Positions 26,044 to 34,248 of a stretch of 55,738 bases of DNA are shown here, one piece after another. The notes below the pieces were generated by a model. The model saw only the letters and a list, made by a program, of their open reading frames with translations, was not told where the DNA came from and did not search any database. The translations under genes were made by a program, and so were the position numbers. The stretch spans positions 1 to 55,738 of the forward strand of contig JAJXZT010000007.1 of the NCBI GenBank assembly GCA_021779935.1, in the 5' to 3' direction. Position 1 is the first letter of the stretch, and each line of letters begins with the position of its first letter. The stretch is from Acidobacteriota bacterium. Its GTDB lineage: Bacteria > Acidobacteriota > Terriglobia > Terriglobales > Acidobacteriaceae.

Positions 26044-26778
26044 GTGCGCAATTCTGCCATCCTTTTCCTGTTCACCGTCGCGACGGCCGTGGCGCCGTTG
26101 TGGTCGCAGCAAACCGAACCTTCCAAGACTCCGCAAGTGCGAGTGAATTACCTGAACGTGTGTACGCCGTCCGCGGACGAACAGAAGGAACTCCGGTTGG
26201 TCCTGGACCGAATTCCCCGTGATCCGCACTTTGGCGTTGACATGGAGATTTCGCGCGGCATATCCACCCTGTCGAACTCAGACCTGCTTGCCACGGGCGG
26301 CGTTGTGAAGGTTCCGGGACCACATCCGGTGTCGCAGTGGGTTCGCATCCGGCACGAATTTCCGGATGGGTCGCAGGTGGAGAATTCACAGTATTCCTTT
26401 AGCGTGGCCCAGGGACAGGTTTCTGAAACGCTGGTCTTCCATTTCCGCAACGAGAAGAATGTCATGCAGGTGTCGCTCTCGGAGAGCGTGGATGCGGCGT
26501 CAAATCCGGCACAGGTGGCCGCTCTGGACACGCCCGCAGGGCGCATACGCATCGAAAGATTTGGTAAGCCATCCATCGTGCTGGCGCGTTGTCCGAGCGT
26601 TAACCAGGCGATTTATGAGCCGCTTTTCCGCATGGCTTCCGATCGTTTTTCGACGTATCGGCACGCGCTTGGCGTCAAGAACACGATCCCGGCGGAATTG
26701 TCCCGCTTACCACGGATTGAGGAGACGAAGAGTTTCTCGCACGGCAAAGACGACGCCCAAAAGGGCTCACGGCGCTAG
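26044..26778 (+). CDS. Exported hypothetical protein, 244 aa
   Basis: A GTG start gives a signal peptide 'MRNSAILFLFTVATAVAPLWSQ' cleaved near SQQ. The mature part begins with a Cys-containing stretch ('LNVCTPSADEQKEL') and contains long strands, such as 'HPVSQWVRIRHEFPDGSQ' and 'SETLVFHFRNEKNVMQVSL', suggesting a beta-sandwich. The C-terminus is basic and disordered. Function unknown. It ends 57 bases before trxB on the same strand and may be cotranscribed. Confidence 0.65.
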   Translation: MRNSAILFLFTVATAVAPLWSQQTEPSKTPQVRVNYLNVCTPSADEQKELRLVLDRIPRDPHFGVDMEISRGISTLSNSDLLATGGVVKVPGPHPVSQWVRIRHEFPDGSQVENSQYSFSVAQGQVSETLVFHFRNEKNVMQVSLSESVDAASNPAQVAALDTPAGRIRIERFGKPSIVLARCPSVNQAIYEPLFRMASDRFSTYRHALGVKNTIPAELSRLPRIEETKSFSHGKDDAQKGSRR

Positions 26779-26835
26779 TGTCATGAATCGATTTTGCCCA
26801 TTACACATCACTTAAGGCAGAGCTGATCGATAACA

Positions 26836-27771
26836 ATGGAAAACGAAATTCGTAATACCGTCATCATGGGTTCCGGATGCTCGGGACTCACCGCCGCGAT
26901 CTATACGGCTCGCGCAAACCTGAAGCCGCTCGTCCTGGAGGGGCATGAACCGGGAGGCCAACTGTCGATGACGACGCTGGTCGAGAATTTCCCCGGATTC
27001 CCCGAAGGCATCCAGGGCCCGGAATTGATCGACAACATGCGCAAGCAGGCGGCACGCTTTGGCGCGGAATACAGGACCGCACACGTGGTCACCGCCGACC
27101 TGTCCAAGCGTCCATTTACGCTGAATCTTGGCAAGGAAGAGATCAAGACTCGCACGCTGATCATTGCCAGTGGCGCCAGTGCGCGCTGGTTGGGGCTCCC
27201 CAGTGAACAGGCTCTGATTGGACACGGAGTTTCTTCCTGCGCTACATGCGACGGATTCTTCTTCAGCGGCAAGGAAATTGTCGTGATTGGCGGCGGAGAT
27301 TCCGCCATGGAAGAGGCGCTGTTCCTGACCCGGTTCGCGACCAAGGTCACGCTTATTCATCGGCGCGAACAGTTCCGCGCTTCCAAGATCATGCTGGATC
27401 GCGCACGGCAGCATGACCGGATTGAATTCCTCACCGACACCGTCGTCGACGAGGTATTCGACGTCACCAAGAAAGAAGTGACCGGCCTGAAGTTGCGCAA
27501 CCTCAAGACCGGCAAGGTCTGGGACTTTCCAACCAGCGCCATGTTCCTGGGAATCGGGCACATTCCTAACGCTGCCATGTTCAAGGGCGTGCTTGAGGCG
27601 GATGACGATGGCTACCTCAAGACGCGGGACTACGTGCATACGGGCGTCCCCGGCGTGTACGCCTGCGGAGATGTCGCGGACCGGCGTTATCGTCAGGCGA
27701 TCACGGCATCCGGTACGGGCTGCATGGCGGCCATAGAAGTGGAGCGTTTCCTCGAGGACGAAGGCCACTGA
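26836..27771 (+). CDS. trxB: Thioredoxin-disulfide reductase
   Basis: A 311-residue flavoprotein: FAD-binding 'VIMGSGCSGLTAAIYTARA' at the N-terminus, redox-active C135-A-T-C138 in 'SSCATCDGFF', NADPH-binding 'VVIGGGDSAMEEALFL', and the second FAD motif 'GVYACGDVADRRYRQAITASGTGC'. It transfers electrons from NADPH to thioredoxin. Note that the first GxGxxG has the form GSGCSG, with a Cys in place of the usual Pro/Ala, which is compatible with the fold. A strong terminator follows. Confidence 0.95.
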   Translation: MENEIRNTVIMGSGCSGLTAAIYTARANLKPLVLEGHEPGGQLSMTTLVENFPGFPEGIQGPELIDNMRKQAARFGAEYRTAHVVTADLSKRPFTLNLGKEEIKTRTLIIASGASARWLGLPSEQALIGHGVSSCATCDGFFFSGKEIVVIGGGDSAMEEALFLTRFATKVTLIHRREQFRASKIMLDRARQHDRIEFLTDTVVDEVFDVTKKEVTGLKLRNLKTGKVWDFPTSAMFLGIGHIPNAAMFKGVLEADDDGYLKTRDYVHTGVPGVYACGDVADRRYRQAITASGTGCMAAIEVERFLEDEGH

Positions 27772-27790
27772 GATTTTTCTTTCACGGAGG

Positions 27791-27815
27791 AGCACGGCTG
27801 CGGCCGTGCTTTTTC
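27791..27815 (+). terminator. Terminator of trxB
   Basis: AGCACGGC (27791-27798) pairs with GCCGTGCT (27803-27810) around TGCG, followed by TTTTCC. Confidence 0.8.
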
Positions 27816-27980
27816 CGTTGGGCGACAAGTTGCCGCGCTTCCTGTGACCGGCGTCATAGGCCGGAACCGGCCCGGATGTGATAAAACCTTAGGTCGCACT
27901 ATTGCGACTAGAGCCCATATACCTCATTGATTTCAGGTCAGCCCTTGCATATGGACCTGGTGTTGATCTGAAGGAGCAGC

Positions 27981-28901
27981 ATGCTTAGAGCACTGTTCAT
28001 CGGTCTTTCTGAAAGCCGTTCGATTCGGGCCTTTGCCGAACGATCCTCCCTGGGACAAAAGATGTCGCGCCGTTTCGTGGCTGGCACGACCGTTAGCGAA
28101 CTCCTGGATGCCACCGTTGCCATGAACAAGCTCGGGATCCGCGTAACCGTGGACAACCTGGGTGAAAACGTTACTAACCGCGAAGAGGCCCTGCACAGCA
28201 GAGACCTCTATCACGAGTTGTTCAGCGAAATTGACAAGCGCAAGCTTGACGCGAATGTGAGCCTGAAGCTTACCCACATGGGACTCGACGTCGATGAGAA
28301 GCTCTCTCGCGACATCGTGTCGGAGCTGCTGGAACACGCCATTCATCTCAACAGCTTTATCCGCGTCGATATGGAGGGTTCGCCCTATACGCAGCGCACC
28401 CTGGATTTCGTGCGCGAGTTGCATCGCCGTCCGGGCGCGTCGGGCCGGATCGGGACGGTGTTACAGGCTTACCTCTATCGTACCGAGCAGGACGCGAAAG
28501 AACTTTGCGCGGAGGGGATTCGTATCCGTCTCTGCAAGGGCGCTTATAGAGAGCCCGCGACGATCGCGTTCCAGGAAAAATCGGATGTCGACGCGAACTA
28601 CGTGAAGGTTGCCAAGCAGATCATCAAGAGCGGAACCTTCCACGGCATCGCAACACACGACGAACGGATCATCGAAGAAATCAAGACGTGGTGCAGGAGC
28701 GAAAACATACCTGCGAGCGCATTCGAATTCCAGATGCTGCATGGCATACGGCGGGATCTACAGGAGAGCCTGGTGCGGGACGGTTGGGGAGTTCGGGTTT
28801 ACATTCCTTTCGGTACGGAATGGTATCCGTATTTGATGCGCCGTCTTGCCGAACGTCCTGCGAATGCCATCTTCATTGCCAAGAATCTTTTCCGCGGATA
28901 A
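27981..28901 (+). CDS. Proline dehydrogenase (monofunctional)
   Basis: A 306-residue PRODH barrel: 'ANVSLKLTHMGLDVD', 'FIRVDMEGSPYTQ', 'VLQAYLYRTEQDA', 'IRIRLCKGAYREP', 'ATHDERII' and 'EFQMLHGIRRDLQ', with the closing 'GTEWYPYLMRRLAERPAN' carrying the double Arg of the proline-binding site. The enzyme oxidises proline to pyrroline-5-carboxylate with FAD. It is the short bacterial form, without the P5C dehydrogenase domain, and no putA or rocA partner lies in the window. An AAGGAG site precedes the ATG. Confidence 0.95.
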   Translation: MLRALFIGLSESRSIRAFAERSSLGQKMSRRFVAGTTVSELLDATVAMNKLGIRVTVDNLGENVTNREEALHSRDLYHELFSEIDKRKLDANVSLKLTHMGLDVDEKLSRDIVSELLEHAIHLNSFIRVDMEGSPYTQRTLDFVRELHRRPGASGRIGTVLQAYLYRTEQDAKELCAEGIRIRLCKGAYREPATIAFQEKSDVDANYVKVAKQIIKSGTFHGIATHDERIIEEIKTWCRSENIPASAFEFQMLHGIRRDLQESLVRDGWGVRVYIPFGTEWYPYLMRRLAERPANAIFIAKNLFRG

Positions 28902-28919
28902 AGACGCAGCACAGCTTTC

Positions 28920-28944
28920 GCCCCGCATCCGTGCGGGGCTTTTC
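28920..28944 (+). terminator. Terminator of the proline dehydrogenase gene
   Basis: CCCCGCA (28921-28927) pairs with TGCGGGG (28932-28938), followed by CTTTTCT. Confidence 0.8.
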
Positions 28945-28966
28945 TATTGGAAAAAGGTCCGGTAAA

Positions 28967-28995
28967 CAATAGAAAGGGCACGCTTTCGCGTGCCC
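28967..28995 (-). terminator. Terminator of the sigma/anti-sigma operon
   Basis: On the minus strand GGGCACGC pairs with GCGTGCCC around GAAA (28976-28995) and runs into TTTCTATTG. It lies 22 bases after the stop of the DUF3106 gene. Confidence 0.8.
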
Positions 28996-29017
28996 GGGAA
29001 TCCGTCTGCATTCGGCC

Positions 29018-29662
29018 TTACGGATTCGGATCGTTAGGGCCATGTTCCACCAGGCCCAGATTGTTCAAGCCCTTCATCAATTGACGCTCCTGCTCGGAGT
29101 AGGAGTTTTTCAATTTGTCTGAGTCCAGGGTTTTGTCGCGATCCTCGGGAGACATGTCGCTCATCTTCCAAAGTTCCTGCATCACAGCCTTGCGGCGCAC
29201 TTTGTCTAATGCACGGAACTGGCCGTAGAGATCCTGAGCCCGCTTCTGTTGCGCCGGAGTCAAGTGTTCGAACACTTCCATCCGGTCGAGCACTCTATCT
29301 TTCTCGTCGGGAGACATGCTGTTGAACTTATTCAGGCGATTGCGCAGAAGCTGCTGTCTTTCGGGCGAAAGCTCCTGGAACTGCTTGTCCTGTTCAAGCT
29401 TTTTTTCCTGCTGCTCCGGAGAGAGTTGTATGTAGCGGCGCAGCCAGTCTCCATTGTGCGGTCCGGGCCCCCGGTAATGAAATTTGAATGGATGTGTGTT
29501 TTCGGCCGGAGGATTTTCCGAAGGTCGCGGAGTTATGCGCGGCATCGACTGGCGCATATCTCTCTGCTGGCCAGCTCCGCGCCCACGGCCGCGCTGGGCC
29601 AGCGCCGGAAGCGAGACACACGCCCCCAACGTGACAATAGCGATCAGCCTGAAGGGTTTCAT
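29018..29662 (-). CDS. Exported DUF3106 protein
   Basis: A signal peptide (residues 1-22, 'LPALAQ') is followed by a Gly/Arg-rich stretch and then Pro-rich linker. The C-terminal 130 residues have repeated helical units 'LSPEQQEKKLEQ', 'LSPERQQLLRNRL', 'MSPDEKDRVLDRM', 'LTPAQQKRAQDLY' and 'MSPEDRDKTL', the DUF3106 pattern. It resembles CpxP/Spy-like periplasmic helical proteins in character. Last gene of the sigma/anti-sigma operon (14-base gap), so it may be a target or sensor of that pathway. Confidence 0.85.
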   Translation of the reverse strand: MKPFRLIAIVTLGACVSLPALAQRGRGRGAGQQRDMRQSMPRITPRPSENPPAENTHPFKFHYRGPGPHNGDWLRRYIQLSPEQQEKKLEQDKQFQELSPERQQLLRNRLNKFNSMSPDEKDRVLDRMEVFEHLTPAQQKRAQDLYGQFRALDKVRRKAVMQELWKMSDMSPEDRDKTLDSDKLKNSYSEQERQLMKGLNNLGLVEHGPNDPNP

Positions 29663-29676
29663 GATTCGTGCCCGCC

Positions 29677-30168
29677 TTAGTTCGACTGCGGTGTGTCGTC
29701 GTCAGCTACATCCAGAGCGTCGAATCCCTGCAGCAGGTCCATATGCTTGTCGAGATACTGCAAGTCTCCGACCGCAGTTCCCGTCTTTGCGACAACCTTC
29801 TGTTGTTGAATCTCTGCAGGTTGTTTCGTGGCCGTCTCGGTTGGAGTTCGACCGCCCTCGAACAATCCAACCCCTGCGGCCAGCACCAGCGTTGCGGCAA
29901 TACCGAACGCCGGCTTACGCAGCCATGCAAACCAATTTGCCGAACGCTTCTCTCGTTCCTCACGCAACAGCGCCTGAATCCGGACATCGAAGAAGGGAGA
30001 AGGTTCTGGAGTTTGCCACTCGTCCAGCAGCGCCATTGTCTGTTGCAATGCCTTCCATGCCCCGGCGCAGTCGCTGCAATTGGCGAGATGCTCCTCCACT
30101 TCCGGTGGTGCTTCCATAGCGCCACTGGCAACGTCCGGCAGTTGCTCGCGGAAATCGGTGCAGTTCAT
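29677..30168 (-). CDS. Zinc-finger anti-sigma factor
   Basis: The first 40 residues carry the ZAS-type site: 'MNCTDFREQLPDVASG' then 'VEEHLANCSDCAGAW' (HxxxCxxC). One transmembrane helix follows at about 90-108 ('AFGIAATLVLAAGVGLF'), then a short periplasmic tail. It should hold the ECF sigma factor encoded eight bases upstream inactive at the membrane. Confidence 0.88.
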   Translation of the reverse strand: MNCTDFREQLPDVASGAMEAPPEVEEHLANCSDCAGAWKALQQTMALLDEWQTPEPSPFFDVRIQALLREEREKRSANWFAWLRKPAFGIAATLVLAAGVGLFEGGRTPTETATKQPAEIQQQKVVAKTGTAVGDLQYLDKHMDLLQGFDALDVADDDTPQSN

Positions 30169-30176
30169 AACAGCCT

Positions 30177-30965
30177 CTAGATAAAGTCCTTCAGTTTTTC
30201 ACGCAAACTTTCGTATGCGCGGAAGAGCAGCGACTTGGTAGCCGACTCGCTCAGTTGTAAAACACCAGCAATTTGGCGGTAGTCCATGTTCTGGTACTTA
30301 TGCATGATCACCGCCATCCTCTGCCGTTCCGGGAGAGTCTCGATCTGCTTGCGTATCGCAGCCAGCCTTTCACGCCGCAGGATTTGCTGTTCGACGTTCA
30401 ACGTTCCGTCGGCGACGTCGATTACAAGGCCGGTATTCTCGTCCGGTTCGTCCAGGCTTAACTTCACTTCGGGCCGGTCGTGCTTTGAGTCACGCGCGTG
30501 ATTGACCGCGAGGTTAGTCGCGATCCGGTAAAGCCACGTCGTGAATTTTGCCTCCGCGGAATAACCCGCTCGCGAACGGTACACTCGCAAGAATACTTCC
30601 TGCGCGAGTTCCTCCGCGATCGCGGAATTATGCACCATGCGGTACATAAAACTTACGATTGGCCGCCGGTACTTTTCGATCAGGTAATTGAAGGCTGCGT
30701 CGTCGCCATCCTTCACTTTCAACATGATCTCGGCGTCGGTAAGTGGCTCGCTCCGCTCGCTGGTCGTAGTTTCCGGTAGCCGCGCCGTACCCTTGGCGGA
30801 GTCTTTTGTTCCCTTCTCAACAGCAGGGAAAGGACCGTTGAGTGCGACGCTGCTCATGTCCGTGCAAACCCCCTGATTCGACGAAAGTTGCGCCTGAAGA
30901 TTTGAGTCTTTTCGGACCCACTCTTCGGCGTCGTTCGGCAAATTCGGATTGGGATTTGGGTTCAT
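30177..30965 (-). CDS. ECF-type RNA polymerase sigma factor
   Basis: A 262-residue sigma-70 family protein. Region 2 is 'AFNYLIEKYRRPIVSFMYRM' through 'EELAQEVFLRVYRS' and 'FTTWLYRIATNLAVNHAR'; region 4 is 'LPERQRMAVIMHKYQNMDYRQIAGVL' and 'SATKSLLFRAYESLREKL'. An unusual N-terminal extension of about 85 residues, Asn/Ser/Thr-rich, precedes region 2; ATG at about 30855 (MSSVALNG) would shorten it. ATG 30965 is preferred to a TTG three bases upstream. It is the first gene of a three-gene operon with its anti-sigma and a DUF3106 protein. Confidence 0.9.
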   Translation of the reverse strand: MNPNPNPNLPNDAEEWVRKDSNLQAQLSSNQGVCTDMSSVALNGPFPAVEKGTKDSAKGTARLPETTTSERSEPLTDAEIMLKVKDGDDAAFNYLIEKYRRPIVSFMYRMVHNSAIAEELAQEVFLRVYRSRAGYSAEAKFTTWLYRIATNLAVNHARDSKHDRPEVKLSLDEPDENTGLVIDVADGTLNVEQQILRRERLAAIRKQIETLPERQRMAVIMHKYQNMDYRQIAGVLQLSESATKSLLFRAYESLREKLKDFI

Positions 30966-31064
30966 CAAAGTCGGTCAGCGGGCCCAGTCAATTATGCCTG
31001 ATTGAGCGGCATTGGTCATGCCCATTCCTCGGCGGCTCGACTCGCAAGAGTCTGAAGTCTCTGC

Positions 31065-31070
31065 TATTAT
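31065..31070 (+). promoter_or_regulatory. Possible -10 box of the tRNA-Val gene
   Basis: TATTAT lies 18 bases before the tRNA. No well-spaced -35 box is evident. Confidence 0.3.
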
Positions 31071-31087
31071 GTCGGTGCACTTCTCAA

Positions 31088-31162
31088 GGGCGCTTAACTC
31101 AGCGGTAGAGTGCCATCTTCACACGGTGGAAGTCGTAGGTTCGAATCCTACAGCGCCCACCA
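31088..31162 (+). tRNA. tRNA-Val(CAC)
   Basis: The acceptor stem GGGCGCT (31088-31094) pairs with AGCGCCC (31152-31158), followed by discriminator A and an encoded CCA. The anticodon stem CCATC/GGTGG encloses TTCACAC, giving anticodon CAC for valine codon GTG. The T-arm has GTAGG-TTCGAAT-CCTAC. A 9-base inverted repeat (CACCATTCC/GGAATGGTG) begins at the tRNA 3' end and reaches 31186. Confidence 0.95.
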
Positions 31163-31551
31163 TTCCTACACCTCGGTGGAATGGTGGTGAGCTTGGCAGC
31201 ATATCCGGTCATCGGTAGCGGACGGCGGAAACGGGGATACTCCCGCCCAAGCGTGGCATCCTAAGCCATTGAATGCAAAGATGAATACGGGTTTGATCCA
31301 AGTACGGTGTCATAACCAAAATGGCCGATTCCCACAGCGTGGGTTGCAAATTCGGCTTGCGCTGGGGAACCGTCGCAGGTAACATCGGCTCAACTTCCGA
31401 AGCCGCAATTCCGGATGCGGCAATTGCTCGCACTTTCCAAGCGCAAGCGGATAAGAGCTTTAGAGAACTCAGTCGCCCCCCCCAAAGCCCACGTCGGTGT
31501 GGGGCGCGAGGCAGAATAAGATTCGCAAATAGGGTAGAGAAACCTAACCAT
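31163..31551 (+). other. Gene-free stretch after the tRNA
   Basis: No coding signal is seen. A frame that opens at 31321 and runs into the next gene has poor protein character before ATG 31552. The right half of the inverted repeat that starts in the tRNA 3' end lies at 31178-31186. Confidence 0.35.
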
Positions 31552-32259
31552 ATGAAGAGCGGACCTAACCATCCCTCCGCAGGCGGGGGGAGAGGGCGCA
31601 GGCGGCGTCGCGGACGCCGGGGCCAAGGTGTGAATCCCGAACAGGGGAATCAAGAGTCCAGGTTCCGGAGCGCACCCAAGGCTGACGGCAAAAGGCCTAA
31701 TCGCGGCGTAAACCAGAAAGTTCCGGATGCCGGAATTTACACGGCACCTATGGACCACAGCTACCGCAATGGACGCGAAAACGCCGGCGAAGGACGTGGT
31801 GGACGGCAAGGATTTGTCCGTCATTTTGTTCCGTCGGAGATCGAAGCGATACCAGCCAATCAGAACGGGGCGAAGCTGATCTACGCGTTTGTGGACGACC
31901 TGTTTTTCCTGGCCAAGATACAGGAGACAGCGCGCAAGCTGAATATCAAGGTCGACTTCGTCAAGAGCGACAAGGAAGTTCTTGATTCCATCGTCAGCTC
32001 CGAGGTGAAACCTTCGCTGATCATCTTCGACCTCAACAACACATCGGCCAAGCCGCTGACGGCCATTCCAAAGCTGAAGTCGAAGCTAAAGAAGGGCACG
32101 AACATCATCGGCTTCCTGTCGCACCTGCAGGGAGATCTGAAGATGAAGGCGCTGGAGGCGGGGTGCGACATGGTACTGCCCCGGTCGGCTTTCTCCCAGA
32201 ACCTGCCCCAGTTGCTCCGTCGCCACGCGATCGACGACCTGATGCAGGAAGAGGCGTAG
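31552..32259 (+). CDS. Arg-rich protein with degenerate receiver domain
   Basis: The ATG at 31552 (MKSGPNHPSAGGG) gives 235 residues. Residues 1-100 are disordered and basic, with 'GRGRRRRRGRRGQG', like RNA-binding RGG tails. Residues 110-235 fold like a response-regulator receiver: 'KLIYAFVDDLFFLAKIQE', 'PSLIIFDLNNTS' with a phospho-acceptor-type Asp, and 'GCDMVLPRSAF' where the conserved Lys is replaced by Arg. This pairing of an RNA-binding-like tail with a pseudo-receiver is unusual. The start inside a longer frame is chosen because sequence before it is unlike protein. Confidence 0.7.
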   Translation: MKSGPNHPSAGGGRGRRRRRGRRGQGVNPEQGNQESRFRSAPKADGKRPNRGVNQKVPDAGIYTAPMDHSYRNGRENAGEGRGGRQGFVRHFVPSEIEAIPANQNGAKLIYAFVDDLFFLAKIQETARKLNIKVDFVKSDKEVLDSIVSSEVKPSLIIFDLNNTSAKPLTAIPKLKSKLKKGTNIIGFLSHLQGDLKMKALEAGCDMVLPRSAFSQNLPQLLRRHAIDDLMQEEA

Positions 32260-32290
32260 GACAGTAAGCCGGCAACATGCCAGACGAATC

Positions 32291-32328
32291 AGGCCCAGAC
32301 TCACTCATGAGTTTGGGCCTTTCTCTTT
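32291..32328 (+). terminator. Terminator after the pseudo-receiver gene
   Basis: AGGCCCA-G-ACTCA pairs with TGAGT-T-TGGGCCT around CTCA, followed by TTCTCTTT. It also separates the gene from the convergent HIT gene. Confidence 0.75.
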
Positions 32329-32341
32329 GGGGGCTCTCACG

Positions 32342-32689
32342 TTAGCCCGGAGGCCAAGTCATGTCGCGTCCACCGATGAGGTGAAGGTGCAGGTGGAAGA
32401 CGGACTGGCCGGAGCGAGGTCCGACGTTGAGCACGGTTCGATATCCATCCTCAATGCCGCGTTCGCGGCCGATCTTTGCAGCCACAAGTTGCAGGTAGCC
32501 GAGAATCTCCGCGTCTTCGGGAACGGCTTTGTTCAGTCCCTCGAAGTGACGCTTGGGCACGAGAAGAATGTGCGTTGGCGCTTGCGGATTGACGTCCTCA
32601 AAGGCGAAGACTTTGTCGTCCTCGTAAACCTTCTTCGACGGAATCTTGCCCTCAACGATTTTGCAGAAGAGACAGTCAGTCATGGCCAC
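32342..32689 (-). CDS. HIT family protein
   Basis: A 115-residue histidine-triad protein: 'DCLFCKIVEGKIPSKKVYED', 'FAFEDVNPQAPTHILLVPKRH' and the catalytic 'VFHLHLHLIGG' (HxHxH). HIT proteins hydrolyse nucleoside phosphoramidates or related nucleotides. The Cys pair in CLFC typical of HinT-like members is present. Start could also be the ATG two codons in (MTDCLF). Confidence 0.93.
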   Translation of the reverse strand: MAMTDCLFCKIVEGKIPSKKVYEDDKVFAFEDVNPQAPTHILLVPKRHFEGLNKAVPEDAEILGYLQLVAAKIGRERGIEDGYRTVLNVGPRSGQSVFHLHLHLIGGRDMTWPPG

Positions 32690-32721
32690 ATTCTAATTCC
32701 GAGTGAAGCCCGACTTGAAGG

Positions 32722-33543
32722 TCAATCGAGGCGAACCATGAAGACTCCGCCTTCATCCGTATGGATGGAGCGGGCGATCTGCTGGGCGCGCTGCTTATTT
32801 CCGTCGGGGACCTTGACGCGCACCCAGTACCCGGTGGGTCCGGGGAACTGGAGGACCTGAGCGTCCTGGTAGTGGCGCTGGATGTCCTGCTTCAGATAGA
32901 TGGCATCGCTCTGATGCGGGAACGCCCCGACCTGCACGCACCAGCGTCCACCGGAGGTGATGGGCGCGGGGGCCGAGAGGACATCGACGCGCACCATCGC
33001 GGTGCCGGGAAGATAGACGTCTGCGGCTTTCGCGGCGGCCTCGGATAGGTCGATGATGCGCTTGCCATAGAACGGGCCGCGGTCGGTGATGCGGACGACG
33101 GCGAAGTGTCCCGTCTTAAGGTTCGTGACCCGGACGACGGAGCCAAAGGGTAGTACGTTGTTGGCGGCCGTCATGGCGTTGGTGTTAAAGATGGAGCCGT
33201 CGGCGGCCTGACGGTTGTGATACGGCGGGCCGTACCAACTGGCGAGTCCGGTTTCGGACCAGAGGACCCTGGCGTTCGGGCTGACCTGGATCTCCGAACC
33301 TTCGGGCGTTCGCGGCGGAGGCGTTCGACCAGCGTTCGTCTCAGGGGGTGAGATGGTTGGCGGCGGCGGAACATGAACGCGCGCGCGGTGCTTGTGTCCG
33401 CAGCCGGTCAAGGCGATCTCGACACAGAGCAGAGCAGCCAGGCCGATGATGGGAAAAGAGGACGCGGAACGGCGTTCGCGCGAGGATTCATCGGAGACAG
33501 TTCTCCGACGAAACGGGCCGAAACTGAGCAGCACGAATCTCAC
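32722..33543 (-). CDS. rlpA: RlpA-like septal ring lytic transglycosylase lipoprotein with SPOR domain
   Basis: The N-terminal signal ends with the lipobox 'ALTGC' at about residue 48, after an unusually long basic leader; GTG at about codon 16 could be the true start. A Pro-rich linker is followed by the RlpA double-psi beta-barrel: 'TGLASWYGPPYHNRQAADG', 'MTAANNVLPFGSVVRVTNL' and 'VRITDRGPFYGKRIIDLS', with the catalytic Asp. The last 75 residues are a SPOR domain ('WCVQVGAFPHQSDA', 'YWVRVKVPDG') that binds denuded septal peptidoglycan. Confidence 0.9.
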   Translation of the reverse strand: MRFVLLSFGPFRRRTVSDESSRERRSASSFPIIGLAALLCVEIALTGCGHKHRARVHVPPPPTISPPETNAGRTPPPRTPEGSEIQVSPNARVLWSETGLASWYGPPYHNRQAADGSIFNTNAMTAANNVLPFGSVVRVTNLKTGHFAVVRITDRGPFYGKRIIDLSEAAAKAADVYLPGTAMVRVDVLSAPAPITSGGRWCVQVGAFPHQSDAIYLKQDIQRHYQDAQVLQFPGPTGYWVRVKVPDGNKQRAQQIARSIHTDEGGVFMVRLD

Positions 33544-33731
33544 GTGAAAACAGCAGCGAAATACCAGAGCCCATCCATTTTCGATGGCACGTTCGAATGC
33601 GTCAATGTCACGGAACCGCTGGGGTTAACCGTTTGTGTAATACCCCCCACCCCCTATTTTTAAATACTTTGTTTTCAGATATTTAGAGAAATGTCATGTA
33701 AATATTACAAAACAAAGGACTTGTAGAGAGT

Positions 33732-33818
33732 TATTAGCTATTAGCTCTTGGCTCTTAGCCAGCGAAGGCGAGCTACTGAGCTACTAAGCCGCTGAACTGC
33801 TGAACAGCAAAAGCAAAA
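33732..33818. repeat. AGCTATTAG / AGCTACTRAG intergenic repeat block
   Basis: A run of 'TTAGCTATTAGCTCTTGGCTC' (33734 on) is followed by alternating AGCTACT-GAGCTACT-AAGC and CTGCTGAACAGCAAAAGC. A similar block lies at 40022-40075, so the element is dispersed. Its simple, self-complementary AGCT core suggests either a REP-like element or slippage-derived DNA. Confidence 0.6.
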
Positions 33819-34025
33819 GCCCGCGCGTGGCGGGCTCTGAGTGATTTGTCTCTCTATATCTAGTGTGACATATGGGAGGGGGAAAAGGTGACATCGAATT
33901 CAAAACTCTATTTGCTTTGTTTTGAAATAGCTGGGGGAAATGTGTGACCCGCGTCCTCTTGACATGTGAGCAGGGCTGGTTTCGGAAGTTTCGGAGGTGT
34001 CGGAGGTTTCGAAAGAGGAAGGATC

Positions 34026-34118
34026 ACCACAGGGTCACAGAGGAACACGGAGGAAAGACGAGACTCGAACGCAGAGGTCGCAGAGGAAAGAAAATTTGCC
34101 ACGGATGAGCACGGATTT
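34026..34118. repeat. CACAGAGG/CACGGATG-type intergenic repeat
   Basis: The block contains imperfect 9-14 base units: ACCACAGGGTCACAGAGG, AACACGGAGGAAAG, AACGCAGAGG, TCGCAGAGGAAAG and CCACGGATG, AGCACGGAT. Such degenerate units are a recurrent intergenic family in Acidobacteriota and some other environmental phyla, as far as I recall. They sit just before the restriction-methyltransferase gene. Confidence 0.6.
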
Positions 34119-34248
34119 GAAGAGGAAAATTCATTCGCGATTGCAAGGGACGGAGCATAGAGTGATCGGCGCGGATGAGTCGGCCCAGCCCCGAATCAAA
34201 CTTCGCACCGGTGATTAACCCACTCTCTGTGCAATTATTGGAAACGGC

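Larger units (their letters stand above)
33544..34248 (+). other. Gene-free region rich in short repeats
   Basis: No gene is supported in these 705 bases. The stretch holds an AGCTATTAG/AGCTACT repeat block with a GC-rich hairpin (33819-33835, GCCCGC/GCGGGC) and a CACAGAGG-type block, each listed separately. A run of 'TTTCGGAGG'-like units lies at about 33980-34010. On the minus strand the GC hairpin is followed by TTTTGCTTTTGC and could be a terminator, although no gene precedes it. Confidence 0.45.

Noticed and set aside
33544-34248. CRISPR array in the repeat-rich intergenic region
   Set aside because: The repeats are short, degenerate and contiguous, without regular unique spacers, and no cas gene is nearby.
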